From NCBI GenBank assembly GCA_963971575.1, contig OZ020622.1, forward strand, positions 4,812,279 to 4,876,278: 64,000 nucleotides of DNA, in the 5' to 3' direction. Origin of the DNA: Liopterus haemorrhoidalis. Its lineage: Eukaryota > Arthropoda > Insecta > Coleoptera > Dytiscidae. Position 1 is the stretch's first letter. Every line of letters starts with the position of its first letter. A program made the position numbers and the translations under genes. Of this stretch, positions 10,971 to 22,005 are shown in pieces. Below the pieces are notes generated by a model. The model saw nothing but the letters and a program-made list of their open reading frames with translations. It was not told the DNA's origin and did not search any database.

Positions 10971-12160
10971 CCTAGTCATAATTAATTTTTTTTTTTTTTT
11001 TTAATTCTTTTAAATTTTTTTAAATTTTTTTTAACATAGCTAAAAGGAAAACATATACATATATGTATTTCCTTATATGTATATGTATATATGTACATAT
11101 GATTTATTTTCCCTTTATTTCTTATGGAGAATTTCGACTCGCCACTCGACGTGATCGCTACTCGACGCTTTTTCAGAACGAATTAACGTCGAGTGGCGGG
11201 GTATTACTGTATTAGGTATTCGAATTAAACTTAACAAAAAAAATATTTTAACATAAAATTTGTTTTCGCATCCCAAATAATCATCATTCACTTACTAAAT
11301 ACCCGCGAAACCGTGAAATGTGTGAAAATTCACACTTCACATAAATTTTTTAATCTAGGATAGTTATCCATGGTTTTATTGTAAATAAAATAAAGTTGGT
11401 ATTGTTTGAAACAAAAACTAACATATTAGAAAAGTCATATTTTAAATTGGCATTACTATTAAAAATATCTTTGAGCATGTTTGGAGAAATATTGGGAGAT
11501 GTCGATATATTCAACTATTTGATATAATTCTTTTATTGTGTTATATCCGCCGCTTTTGAGTCTCTCGTGTGCAAACATTTATAAAACCGTTCTCTAATAG
11601 AATCGAGCTCAAATACCGCCCATGTGTAAATTTTCATAACATCAACCTCTACTAGTAGAGTTCTATTAGAATCTATATCAAATGCAGTCTTTTGTGCTGC
11701 TCGTGTGCGGTGCAGACTATGTACAACCGTTCACTTACTAAATACCTGCGAAACCCTGAAATGTGTGAAAATTCACACTTCACATCAATTTTTTTAGCTT
11801 GTTCCAATTCTTGGAAGATTTCTTTAACTTTAACAGTTCAAAACCTGAGTTATTCTCCATACCAGATCAACAGTCCCCCTCCTCCTCACTTCGTGGTGGA
11901 CAACCACTGTAATGACCTGCGGCTAGTGAAGAAGCGACCTGGCCACAGCTCGCGCAGTTCTAACCTTCTTGCGTGTGGCACAGAACAATGGAAATAAATT
12001 GATTTTTTGAATGTTCAGCCGGTCAGCATTACGTAATAGTTTTTATAATACATTTTTCATTCTATTTGCACTTTTTGTTTGCACTTGATACTTGATGTTT
12101 AACTTAAAACAATTAATATTTTAATAAACAGTTAAAAAAAGAGAACTAGAAAATTTAAGT
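10971..12160. other. Intergenic with two solo 3' ends of the tRNA-cassette family
   Basis: Solo 3' termini with the GTGTGAAAATTCACACTT signature lie at about 11200-11345 and 11735-11800. Between them is an alternating ATACATATATGT tract (11050-11100). The 101-codon frame at 11692-11997 runs through one of these termini and has no recognisable domain. No gene supported. Confidence 0.55.
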
Positions 12161-12770
12161 TCAAAGCTCGAGATGAAATTGAAGATTTCGAATCTGTTGG
12201 TCTATTTACAAAGTCTCCATAAAAAGAAAATGGATAGAACAATTATTTTTGAAGACTAATTAAGAAATGAAGATTTTGAAAATTGGCTGGCAAATTAATA
12301 TGGATGGATTAAATATGATGCAAATTTTTTTCTTAACTAACTAAGGTATGGGGATTTCAAAAATTCCAACCAGAAGTTGCTATCTCTGACTGTTTTTAAG
12401 TTATGATTTTTTAAATATGCCCAATTCGCATGTCAACTTTCTCGTTGATATCGTTGTTTCGTTAATCCTTTTGGAAAATTGCTATAAAATGAAAATGGAT
12501 GGATTAAATAAGATGCTAATTTTTATCTAAACTAACTAAGGTATGGGGATTTTAAAAATTCCAACCATAAGTTGCTATCTCTTACCGTTTTTGAGTTATG
12601 ATTTTTTAAATCCGCCCACTTCGCATGTCAACTTTATCGTTGTTGCGTTAATACTTTTGGAAAAATGGTATAAAATGAAAATGGATGGACTAAATAAAAA
12701 GCTAATTATTTTCTAAACTAACTGAGGTATGGGGATTTCGAAATTTCCAACCAGAAATCGCTATTTCGTG
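12160..12770 (-). repeat. Tandem ~190-bp repeat array (three units)
   Basis: The phrase GGTATGGGGATTT recurs at about 12344, 12540 and 12726, each followed by a similar block containing GTTGCTATCTCT and TGAGTTATGATTTTTTAA. Units diverge by several percent. The same family in the other orientation is at 15640-16190, and single diverged units occur at ~5030, ~6090, ~13620, ~33900 and ~58560-59330. Confidence 0.8.
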
Positions 12771-12779
12771 GCTTTCGTG

Positions 12780-13350
12780 TAGCCAAACAGCTAAACACCC
12801 TGTAGCCCAGATATTTAAACTAAAAAAATTCTAAGTAATGTATATTGGTGTGAACCGAAATAGTACAACAGGAATTTTTCATCAGATTATGTTTTCGGAA
12901 AATAACGCATTTTTTGTGGTTTCTGGTTCACAAAGTACAAAAGTTATACCAATGTAAGACACTCACATGCAAGGCGTGCGATAGCGCAATGGGTTAGAGC
13001 ACTGGTGTCGTAAGCTAAAATGCACTGGAAACGAAGTGTTTCGAATTCGAGTACGGAGTGAATTTAATTTTTTCTGGTTTTTTTTTGCATTTTTATTATG
13101 TTGAAATTATTTTGTCAAAATTCTAGTTATATTTTCACAAATGTTGTATATAATTTTTAAGAGCGTAAATTTAATAACCAGTCTTATTATATGATTAACA
13201 GACGATAAATTATTTTAAAAATATCGTTCATTTTGCCGTGATTACTACAAAGTAAAATTTGTCCTACAAACTCAGCATACCGCCTTCACTTATTATATAC
13301 CTGCGAAACCCTGAAATGTGTGAATATTCACACTTCACATCAATTTTTAG
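12780..13350 (+). mobile_element. tRNA-cassette transposon family, copy 2 (5'-truncated)
   Basis: The copy begins inside the element (GTAGCCAAACAGCTAAACACCCTGTAGCCCAG, a deletion joining two distant parts). It then follows the family through GTGAACCGAAATAGTACAAC, the tRNA-like cassette, TTGCATTTTTATTATGTTG and the 3' end ACCTGCGAAACCCTG with TGTGTGAATATTCACAC. Confidence 0.8.
12977..13062 (+). repeat. tRNA-like cassette, type 2
   Basis: ATAGCGCAATGGGTTAGAGC is close to a tRNA D-arm (A-box) and TTTCGAATTCGAG to a B-box. The sequence between holds a plausible anticodon region but the arms do not close into a good cloverleaf. The same cassette type, a few bases different, occurs at 27735-27822. 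Confidence 0.65.
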
Positions 13351-14671
13351 TTTTTGGGTCCATAAAAACCTACGATCCACTTTCTCTTTGCCTCCAAACG
13401 TCGTTTCAATTGATATTTTTTTCGATTTAGGTAAATTATGGAATGTTTAAGAAGTATTCTTCTTCATTCACGATTTACATTTGCAAAAAAAACACGTATT
13501 TCTCCATTGAACAAAACAAAACAATGTCACTTTCGTATATTCCGCAAATTGCCACCAGATGTCAGGGCGCTTAGGAAGTTTCCCCTATTTGGAAATAAAA
13601 TTAAAATAGGTGCATTAAGACCCAAATTTTTTTCTAGACTAAATAAAGTATTGGTATTTCGAAGATTCCAACCAGAAGCCGTTATATTTTACCGTGTTTC
13701 AATTACGATTTTTTAACTTTGCCCATCTTTATGGTATGTAACAACTGCGAATTGTTATTAAATCCACTAAATTTTTCTACCTAAAACCCTCTAAACATTT
13801 GAAATTTTTTCCTCGTATCTTCATTTGCTGAATTTCTCTCGATTTTTTTTACCCTTTTTTTTTGTTTTTTTCTTTTTTCCAACCCCTGAATAAAAAATGG
13901 TTTTATTTTCAGCATCCCTGGTAGTATCCCCCTGCTTTCTCTTCAGTTCCCCTGATCCAGGGAATGACGGGGGTGGTTGGGTGATCACCGCCGGTGGATG
14001 TTGGTAATGGCGGGTGTCCGGGACGGTGAAAGGGGGGATCTAGTAGTGAACATACCCGCGTTCAAGCCGCACTCAGCACCGACAAACCCAAGGTTTTTCT
14101 AATAATTACATCCAGTTGCCATGGCAACCGTCCTGTGCCGGCTCTGGCAGGACTGTGTACGTATGTATGTATGTGTGTGTGTGTGTGTGTGTGTGTACCA
14201 ATGCAACAGTATAAGTATGTATGCCAGCTCTGAGTGTATATGTGTCTGTATGGATGTAACTGTATTAGTATCTATGTGTGTGTATATTCTGTCAGTTTTA
14301 TACATTTGTGTGCGTTCGTATACGCGATCGGTAAGGTACAGTCAGTTACAACAACGGAGCCACGTGGTTTCTGAAGTTTTTGTTTTGTTTTTATTTTGGT
14401 TCTATCCAACGTTTTCAAGTTGATTGATTAAATTCAGAAATTATGCTTTCCTAGTTTATTGAACGAAAAGTTTTGTAACAGTTTTTTAAATAACTCGTAT
14501 GAGAAAATAAACAAATTAATGTTCATGTGAGCAGGCTCGACATGAGGGGGGTTAGCCGGGGAAAATTCCCGGGGCCCCCGGGTGTTTGGGGCTCCGGAGT
14601 CATGGGCAGAGCCCTAGGAACGGCCTGGCACCGGAGCGCGTGGTCATCACTCACTTATGTTTTGGAAGTTA
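13351..14671. other. Intergenic, GC-rich patches and a GT repeat
   Basis: A diverged ~190-bp repeat unit lies near 13620-13730. GC-rich patches at 13910-14080 and 14530-14640 are unlike their surroundings but contain no protein I recognise. A (GT)n tract at 14167-14196 produces the apparent frames there. No gene supported. Confidence 0.5.
14167..14196. repeat. (GT)n microsatellite
   Basis: About 14 GT dinucleotides within a longer TATG/TGTG-rich stretch. Confidence 0.9.
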
Positions 14672-15640
14672 GGACCTTTTTAGGGTTTTGTAGGTATGAC
14701 AAAAAATCCCTTATACCGTCATTTTATCGTCTGTCTGTCTGTCTGTTTCTAGAGAGTTGAAATTTGGCATTATACAACTCGTTGACCCGCACATATGACG
14801 CACAAAAATTTTTGTCCCACACCCTGTAGCCCAGATGGTTTAAACTAAAAATCTGAAAAAATTCTAAGTAAGGTACATTTGTGAAAACCGGAATAGTACA
14901 ACAGGAATTTTTGATCAGATTATGTTTTCGGAAAATAACGCATTTTTTGTGTTTTTTGCTTGACCATGTAAAATATTGAATGATATTATGTAGGACAGTA
15001 AACAGAGCATTTCGATGGTGTAATGCTTAGAATACTGGCGTTCTTATCTACAAACTCGAATTCAAGCCGGCCTCGAGGCAATTTCATTTTTTGTTTTTTT
15101 TTTGCATTTTTATTTTGTTTAAATTATTTTTTCAAAATTCTAGTTATATTTGGGCAAATATTGCATTTAATTTTTAAAAGCGTAAATTTAATAACCAATG
15201 GAAATTGTTGAAATTGAATACTCTTGGACTTACAACCAAGTAACTTATATATAATACCATGGATACAAGTAAAAAAATAAAATATATGTTATGTCATGTG
15301 TTATAATGTCTGTATCATATTAGTGCCTAAATATATTACTGCTACACTGCTATTTATATTCCTATAAATACACGAAATCAGAAGGGCGGAGCTTATGACT
15401 AAAACAACCAATGGAAGCCATAAGAAAATTTTCAAAATTTTATTTAACCTTGCTATATAAAAAAAATACTGCACATATTTAGAAATCTATATAATGGTAT
15501 TAGGCATTCGAATTAAAATTAACAAAAAAAATATTTTAACATAAAATTTGTTTTGGCATCCCAAATAATCATTATTCACTTACTAAATACTTGCGAAACC
15601 CTGAAATGTGTGAAAATTCACACTTCACATCAGTTTTTTT
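14672..15640 (+). mobile_element. tRNA-cassette transposon family, copy 3
   Basis: It starts with TTTTTAGGGTTTTGTAGGTATG, has an internal deletion after GTTGACCCGCACATATG, and rejoins at TGTCCCACACCCTGTAGCCC. A tRNA-like cassette of a third type follows (15002-15080), then TTGCATTTTTATTTTG, the GGGCGGAGCTTATGAC block and the 3' terminus TTGCGAAACCCTG with GTGTGAAAATTCACAC at about 15600-15630. Confidence 0.8.
15002..15080 (+). repeat. tRNA-like cassette, type 3
   Basis: GATGGTGTAATGCTTAGAAT resembles a tRNA A-box region and GAATTCAAGCC a degraded B-box, at tRNA-like spacing. Its sequence differs from the cassettes in the neighbouring copies although the flanks are shared. Confidence 0.5.
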
Positions 15641-16190
15641 AAATTGACCGCCGGAGCAAAAATTTCATTTTTCAAAAAATCATAATTCAAAAACGGTAAG
15701 AGATAGCATCTTCTCCGTCGAATTTTCAAAATCCCCATACCACATATAATAGTCTATAAAAAAATTATAGCCTTAATCGATCGATCCACTTTCATTTTAT
15801 GATAATTATTTAAATTGACCGTCGTAGCAAAAATTTCATTTTTCAAAAAATTATAATTTTAAAACGGTAAGAGATAGCATCTTCTGCGTCGAATTTTCGA
15901 AATCCCCATACCATAGTTAGTCTATAACAAAATTATAGCCTTAATTGATAGATCCACTTTCATTTTATGACAATTTTTAAAATAACCGTCGGAGCAAAAA
16001 TTTCTTTTTTCAAAAAATCATAATTCAAAAACGGCAAGAGATAGCATCTTCTGCGTTGAATTTTCAAAATCCCCATACCATAGTTAGTCTATAAAAAAAA
16101 TATAGCCTTAAGTGTTCGAAACATTTTCATTTTACAACAATCTTTCAATTTGACAGGCGGAGCAAAAATTTCAAAAAAATAAAATACGCC
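15640..16190 (+). repeat. Tandem ~170-bp repeat array (three to four units)
   Basis: Units carry GGAGCAAAAATTTC, then GGTAAGAGATAGCATCTTC, then AAATCCCCATACCA (at ~15728, 15899 and 16066). It is the inverted-orientation relative of 12160-12770 and abuts the 3' end of transposon copy 3. Confidence 0.8.
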
Positions 16191-16589
16191 TTTCTTCGAA
16201 CTAGGCAAATTTAAAATATATAAAACAGTAAGGGCTTTCTAGTGAATTATGCAAATTTTCATGATGTCTAAGACAATATTTAAAACCATTTTAATATTAT
16301 TTACTACTAACTAAAACCAGTTTAAGAATACAATATATCCCAGTGTTCTCAGTATACGGTTGTTTATTTTAGTGATTATTTCTCCGTTATTTTTAATTAG
16401 TTTCCTTTTAACACATTTTACGTAAAATATGCGAATAGAATTCATAATTTTATACAAAAATCACTTATAACGACACCTATGGTTAATGACCTTATCCCTC
16501 CGTAATTTTAGGTCGTCAAGGATGAAATTTGTAGTTAATAATATTGCCTATTAATAACAGCTTATTATTTGAAATTGGCTTAATATTTA
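16190..16589. other. Intergenic, nothing recognised
   Basis: AT-rich, no repeat end or gene seen. Confidence 0.5.
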
Positions 16590-17580
16590 GTGACACTTGA
16601 CGGCGTTAAAAATTATTGCATTGTGTGCAGGCCAAAATTCAACGGCGTTCTCAGCAACGCCGTCGCAAATAACGGCGCGCTACGCCGTCAGCGCCGTTGA
16701 GAATTTTCGCTTGCACACAATGCAATAATTTTTAACGCCGTCAAAGTGTCACGTGACAACCTATATCTGTGTTTATACGTGCGCTTTCTTTTATTAAAAG
16801 TATAATAGATGATGAAGACTTGTGTGTGATGTTATTTATGTTGTATGCAAGTTATTTATACATACAAACACTTTACCATTCAGTAAAAACTGAGGTTAGG
16901 TGTTCTGCGTCAACGTTCAACGGCGTCAAAAGTTGGAAATTGATGAACATTCAGTATCAACGGCGTTCGAACGCCCTAGGACGTTGTCCATTCTGTTGCA
17001 CTTGCGTACGACAGATTGGTTTTTAAGCCTGGAACAGAATGCACAGCGCGCTACGGCGTCAGCGCGGCGTCATTTGCGACAACGTTGCGTTAGCGCCGTT
17101 GAGAATTTTCGCCTGCACACAATGCAATAATTTTTAACGCCGTCAAGTGTCACTTGACAACCTATATCTGTGATTATACGTGCGCTCTCTTTTATTAAAA
17201 GTATAATGGATGATGAAGACTTGTGTGTGATGTTATTTATGTTGTATGCAAGTTATTTATACATACAAACACTTTATTATTCAGTAAAAACTGAGGTTAG
17301 GTGTTCTGCGTCAACGTTCAACAGCGTCAAAAGTTGGAAGTTGACGAACATTCAGTATCAACTGCGGTCGAACGGCGTAGGACGTTGTCCATTCTGTGCA
17401 CTTGCGTACGACAGCTTGGGTTTAACTTTCTCCTGACAGATAGCGCCGTACGAACGGCGTTAACGCGTCGTAGAACTCGGTGCATTCTGTTTCCCACTTA
17501 ACTTTCTTCTGACAGATAGCGCCGTACGAACGCCGTCAACGCGCCGTAGAACTCGTTGCATTCTGTTCCCCACTTTATGT
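16590..17580. mobile_element. Inverted-repeat element rich in ACGCCGT motifs, with a 401-bp tandem duplication
   Basis: The left part (16590-16752) is a hairpin: GTGACACTTGACGGCG and its complement bracket ~160 bp. The right-hand arm sequence (AACGCCGTCAAGTGTCAC) occurs again near 17138-17155. Two tandem copies of a ~401-bp unit (from 16757 and 17158) contain the same frame around a segment reading DDEDLCVMLFMLYASYLY. Dozens of ACGGCGT/ACGCCGT motifs in both orientations punctuate it, like subterminal binding repeats. The short peptide faintly recalls the start of PIF/Harbinger proteins, but that is a guess. Confidence 0.6.
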
Positions 17581-18003
17581 GAATGAGGCCCCGACTGACA
17601 ATGCCAAAAGAAGATTTCCAAATTTGTCCAAATTACTCGACCATAACTTTATTTTCACCTCGCTTTAATCCCATTTACAATACTTTTCTTGTAACTGAAA
17701 AGTTATAATTTCAGATAAGTAGTTATAAAAAAAATAACGTGATTGCAACAAGGCATTTAATGAATGACGTATAGTAATTATTTTTGCAATTTAAATAACC
17801 AATCATAACAATAGTTACGTAGATGTAAAGCTATAAAATCTGAAAATATGCTATAAAATTGTTATAGTTGCTGTAAATTAAAGAATTTACAAACTTATCG
17901 AAAGAAATAACTAAATACATTAAAATGCCCAGTATCCACGTTTAGAAATAAAGATATCAGCCAGGTTTTAATTACTAAGACTATAGCTTTGCAGATAAGT
18001 ATT
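17581..18003. other. Intergenic, nothing recognised
   Basis: No gene or repeat end that I can support. Confidence 0.5.
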
Positions 18004-18011
18004 GGCTAGCC

Positions 18012-19159
18012 CAGCGTTTCCCAAAGTGTGGGTCGCGATCCGGCACCGGGTCGTAGAAAAATTTTGCCGGGTCGCGAAAAAAATTGTAAAAACACAAAAA
18101 AGATTTTTTTTGTACCTATTATTTCTTTTACGTCACTAGAATAGTGTGTATTTGTGCTTTTTATTACTATAGGGGAAAAATTTTAAGATCGTAGCGCCAC
18201 GCGGATTTTTATGAAACCATTCTAAATCAGATACCACTTGACATTTACTAGTAAATAATAGCGAAAAGTGTATCAAAAAACGACAAAAAATAAATAATTG
18301 TTTGGGATTTTCTGATTTTGTGAAGTGACATTACTTGTAAACATCTAAAATACTACATTTTGTGATCTGGTTTTAAGTTATGGCGGTTTTCCATTGTCGA
18401 TTATTTTAACTATATTGGGGGAAATAATAATTCCCGTGTTGTTTACCAAGGGGTAGAAATCTACAATGCTGGGCATATAATATTGTGTGGAGTCACTGCA
18501 AAAAACAGAGAGTTCATAAAGATTTATGCATTATGCCTACAAACTTGTGCATTACAAACCCACACACAATAACAGGAATTTTCAAGATATGCGATAATAA
18601 ATACAAAATTGAAAATATTTTTTGTAGTCACTATCATTAAAATGTAATGAGCAAACTTTGATATAAGGGCTCACTTTTTTTCCAATTTTTAAATTGTTTA
18701 TCTAAACATCGCGGCGATTCCTAACCTCTTGCTTTCCCAATTTTGTTTCGAACCGTACGGTGTCTGATATTGGTGGAAACAAATGAAACGATATTTCCGG
18801 GTTTCTTCTTTTCAATGAATTGCACATAGGCACACAACAATATGTATTATACATTTTTCAATGATTATAATAAAACTTTAAAAACAAACTTCATACAAAA
18901 CCAATACACAAAACGAAATGTTATCTGATGTACACAAGTTCATGAAACGCTCACCAGATGGTAGGGTGCTTAGCTGCAGATCCCTATACTATATTCTTTA
19001 TTACTATACTATATTCTTTATTTCTATTTATTACTATAAAGCTACTGCTTTAAAATAAAATTTGTTTTGTAAATAAATGTTTTTTTTTTTATAAGGTGGG
19101 TCGCGAAAATTTTTAAAACCTCGTACCGGGTCGCGGTCAAAAAAGTTTGGGAACCGCTG
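18012..19159. mobile_element. Non-autonomous hAT element (1148 bp) with 8-bp duplication
   Basis: Termini CAGCGTTTCCCAAAGTGTGG and AGTTTGGGAACCGCTG form imperfect inverted repeats. GGCTAGCC is present on both sides (18004-18011 and 19160-19167), the 8-bp duplication expected of hAT. Near both ends GGGTCGCG repeats in opposite orientations. No transposase frame survives. Confidence 0.85.
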
Positions 19160-19456
19160 GGCTAGCCCATGAGAACCTTATAGCTAGGCTAGAGCTAACG
19201 CAAATTCAAGACCTTTTTTTTTAGGTCTTCACTTGAAATGTAGAAGTGAAGACCTTTTTTTTAGGTCTTCACTCCTTATCTGGGGGCGCTCCATTAAATC
19301 TTGCATACGGGCGCCGAAAAACCTCGCTCGTTGTTGAGCAGACGTGTTTAATTGTCAACTTTAGAGCCACGTTTAGAGTTTATATATTCGCAAAAACAGT
19401 TGCATCCCTCCCATTTTTGTGAAACACTCTTTTTTCTCCAGTTTTGTTGCAATTAA

Positions 19457-21094
19457 CCCATTAATGGCCAAGCTATTAAGAAAAATATTTTTCACAAAAC
19501 TTGTAATGCAAATTAATTAAAATACATCAACTTAGACAATTATTGCATTTTGAAAAAATATATATGCTTAACTCTACACTAATATAAGGATGCGTATACG
19601 CACCCTTGGCTAATAACAATATCAAATATAATTAATAAGCAAATTATTTTATTTATGAATGAAATATGAACTTATTTGGAATGAAACATTTCAAAACACT
19701 CTGGGCACAGATGTACTTTACATTTTACACATAAATAAATGGAGTTGCTCTAATACCCCTTTCACACTAAATCTTTAAGACGAGTGAACTTAAAGTTCAC
19801 CGATGTTTAAGATCGGTATGCTTTCACACTTGATGTTTAAATATCCGGTGCTGTCATCAGCTACAGTAATTTTGTCCTTAAGTTACCGTCATGAAATTAC
19901 CAGTTTTGAACTGTCTGCGCAGACGCACATTTTGAATTATTATAAACAATTAAGGATATTTCATTTCATTCTACAATAAAGGCACTACAATAAAGAATAT
20001 ATTACACCTGCATTAACATGTAAGTCGATACATTTTATCTCAATTATTGTAGCTCTGTATTTTATTAAACACATTATTAAAATAAATAATTTTATTATAA
20101 CAATAAGTATAAACTTCTTATAACGTCGATATAATACAGTATTCTTGTTTATGATAATATAAAATGTTGACAGCACAAATTCAAGGAGTATTTTTTTATA
20201 ATAGAAATTAAGTTGGCAATGCGGCGAAGTTTAAGACGCAGATCTCTGTCTTAAACATCGCTTGTATTTAACCGAGGCCATACGGTTTCACATTAGCGTT
20301 TAAAGATACATTCACTTTAACATCCGATCTTAAAGATCTTGTGTGAAAAGGGTATTACACAAACTGCATTTTTTTACATTCGTTTCATGCCTATTATCAC
20401 ATGACCAATATTATCAAATCTGATGACATCTGATAAACTGTTTTTTGAAGGACGCCCATAGTTTGAATTTGTTGCTTCTCTATCAGTATTTGCATTACTC
20501 TGATACTTCATAAGAGAAACTGCTAGTCGTCACCAATTAAGAAATTTTACCATCATTTGACAACTGTACTAATTTTTATTTTCACTACTTATTCTGTAAA
20601 TACATATACTGAACTATGAAAGAACACACAGTAGAATTGAACAATAGGTTAGATGGCTAAGACAAGATGAGACTTGTCGATGTTGAATCACGCCTGTACA
20701 TTTCACTTATTTGGCCAAAGGTGCGTATACGCACCCCATAAATTTGAATGATGTACACAGCAACATGACAGATAAAATTTATATTTTTTCAAAATAGGTT
20801 AATTCATAACAATGTTCTCATACGGTTTGACTATATATATTTTTTTTATATTACCAACAAGTGTATAGAAAATGCCTGCTTTTATAAATCAGTAAAACCT
20901 TTAAAAATTGACCAATTTCAAAATATTTAAAAAAATATACTCTTTAAATAAACAGCGAAATAAAATATTCACGAAGCTATTGTATCCTAGTAATGCTTGT
21001 AAAATAATTATGCAATAAAAATAAAACAATTGTTTCCTTAAAAAAAAAATAATTTCTAAAAGGTTGCGTATACGAACCTTTGGCCATTAATGGG
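19457..21094. mobile_element. piggyBac-like non-autonomous element flanked by TTAA
   Basis: TTAA at 19453-19456 and 21095-21098 flank inverted ends CCCATTAATGGCCAA and TTGGCCATTAATGGG. CCC...GGG ends at TTAA are the hallmark of the piggyBac superfamily. The palindrome GCGTATACGC recurs subterminally (near 19592 and 20722, and one base off at 21066). The 598-bp MITE copy at 19756-20352 is nested inside. No transposase frame is left. Confidence 0.7.
19756..20352. mobile_element. Tc1/mariner-type MITE, copy 2 (597 bp)
   Basis: Near-identical to 8765-9362. Ends CCCCTTTCACACTAAATCTT and GTGTGAAAAGGG are flanked by TA. It is inserted within the piggyBac-like element, so it is younger than that insertion. 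Confidence 0.85.
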
Positions 21095-21098
21095 TTAA

Positions 21099-21787
21099 AT
21101 TTATATAAAAAAAAATCAATTTTAAATATTTTTGGAATTTTATTTGGTGTACTGCAAAAAAAAAAACTCCACTGCTCTAAAGTTTATATATTTTTGAACT
21201 CATTTGTGTACTATTAGAAGTTTTTATATTGTCACCACCTTTACAACTGTAAATATACCTGGTTTAACACCCTATTTCTAGAATTCTATTGTATTGTATT
21301 TCAAAATACAAATAAAAGGATAGAAAGCGCAATACAACCACTTAGAGGTCAAAATGTTGTTGAATACACTTCAAGAAATAAACATACCACGATAACTAAA
21401 CTCCTAATTTGCCTATTTTTTATTTTAATAATGTTTTTATATAAACAAACGAACAGGTAAAAATGATCTTAATGTTTAATTCAATTACTAAATATAGAGC
21501 AACGGGTGTCGTTTTTGTTCGTCTATAGTTTTCAACACTGGACAAAAAAAGACATCATTAACATTCGCGACTGTTGAATAATTGGACCTAATTGAATGAA
21601 TAATTCGTGTCGAATGACGATGGGTTATTTGAATTTTTTCAAAACTAAAATTAACAATTCGTCTCCAAATCATTTTATGATAAATCTAAAATGTTTCAAA
21701 GTTCAAAATAACTATTTTTTTTAATCGAATTTCTAGCTCAGCTTCCCGTGCCTATCGTCTACATAACCCCTGAAGGCCGGTTTCTAA

Positions 21788-21823
<36 letters not shown>

Positions 21824-22005
21824 CACAGTAGTGACGTTGGTGTAACAAACTTTCGTAGGATCAGAGAATTTATTACCATAATTTTAACGTTTTCTCTTGA
21901 TTTTAATGCTTCAAAATAATATATAACATATATAAAAAAATATTTTTTTATAATTTATTGTGTGGTATCATAAGAAATCTCTTAAGCTGTAGATTAAGGA
22001 ACGAT
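21099..22005. other. Intergenic with an (AAT)n tract
   Basis: An (AAT)n microsatellite of about 11 units spans 21788-21820. No gene recognised. The 61-codon minus frame at 21488-21673 has no identifiable features. Confidence 0.5.

Noticed and set aside
14099..14423. Overlapping frames on both strands (Thr/His- or Cys/Val-rich)
   Set aside because: Created by the GT microsatellite.
16769..17501. Four plus-strand frames of 66-88 codons as separate genes
   Set aside because: They are two out-of-phase pairs on the two 401-bp tandem copies; composition follows the ACGGCGT motif and no family is recognisable.
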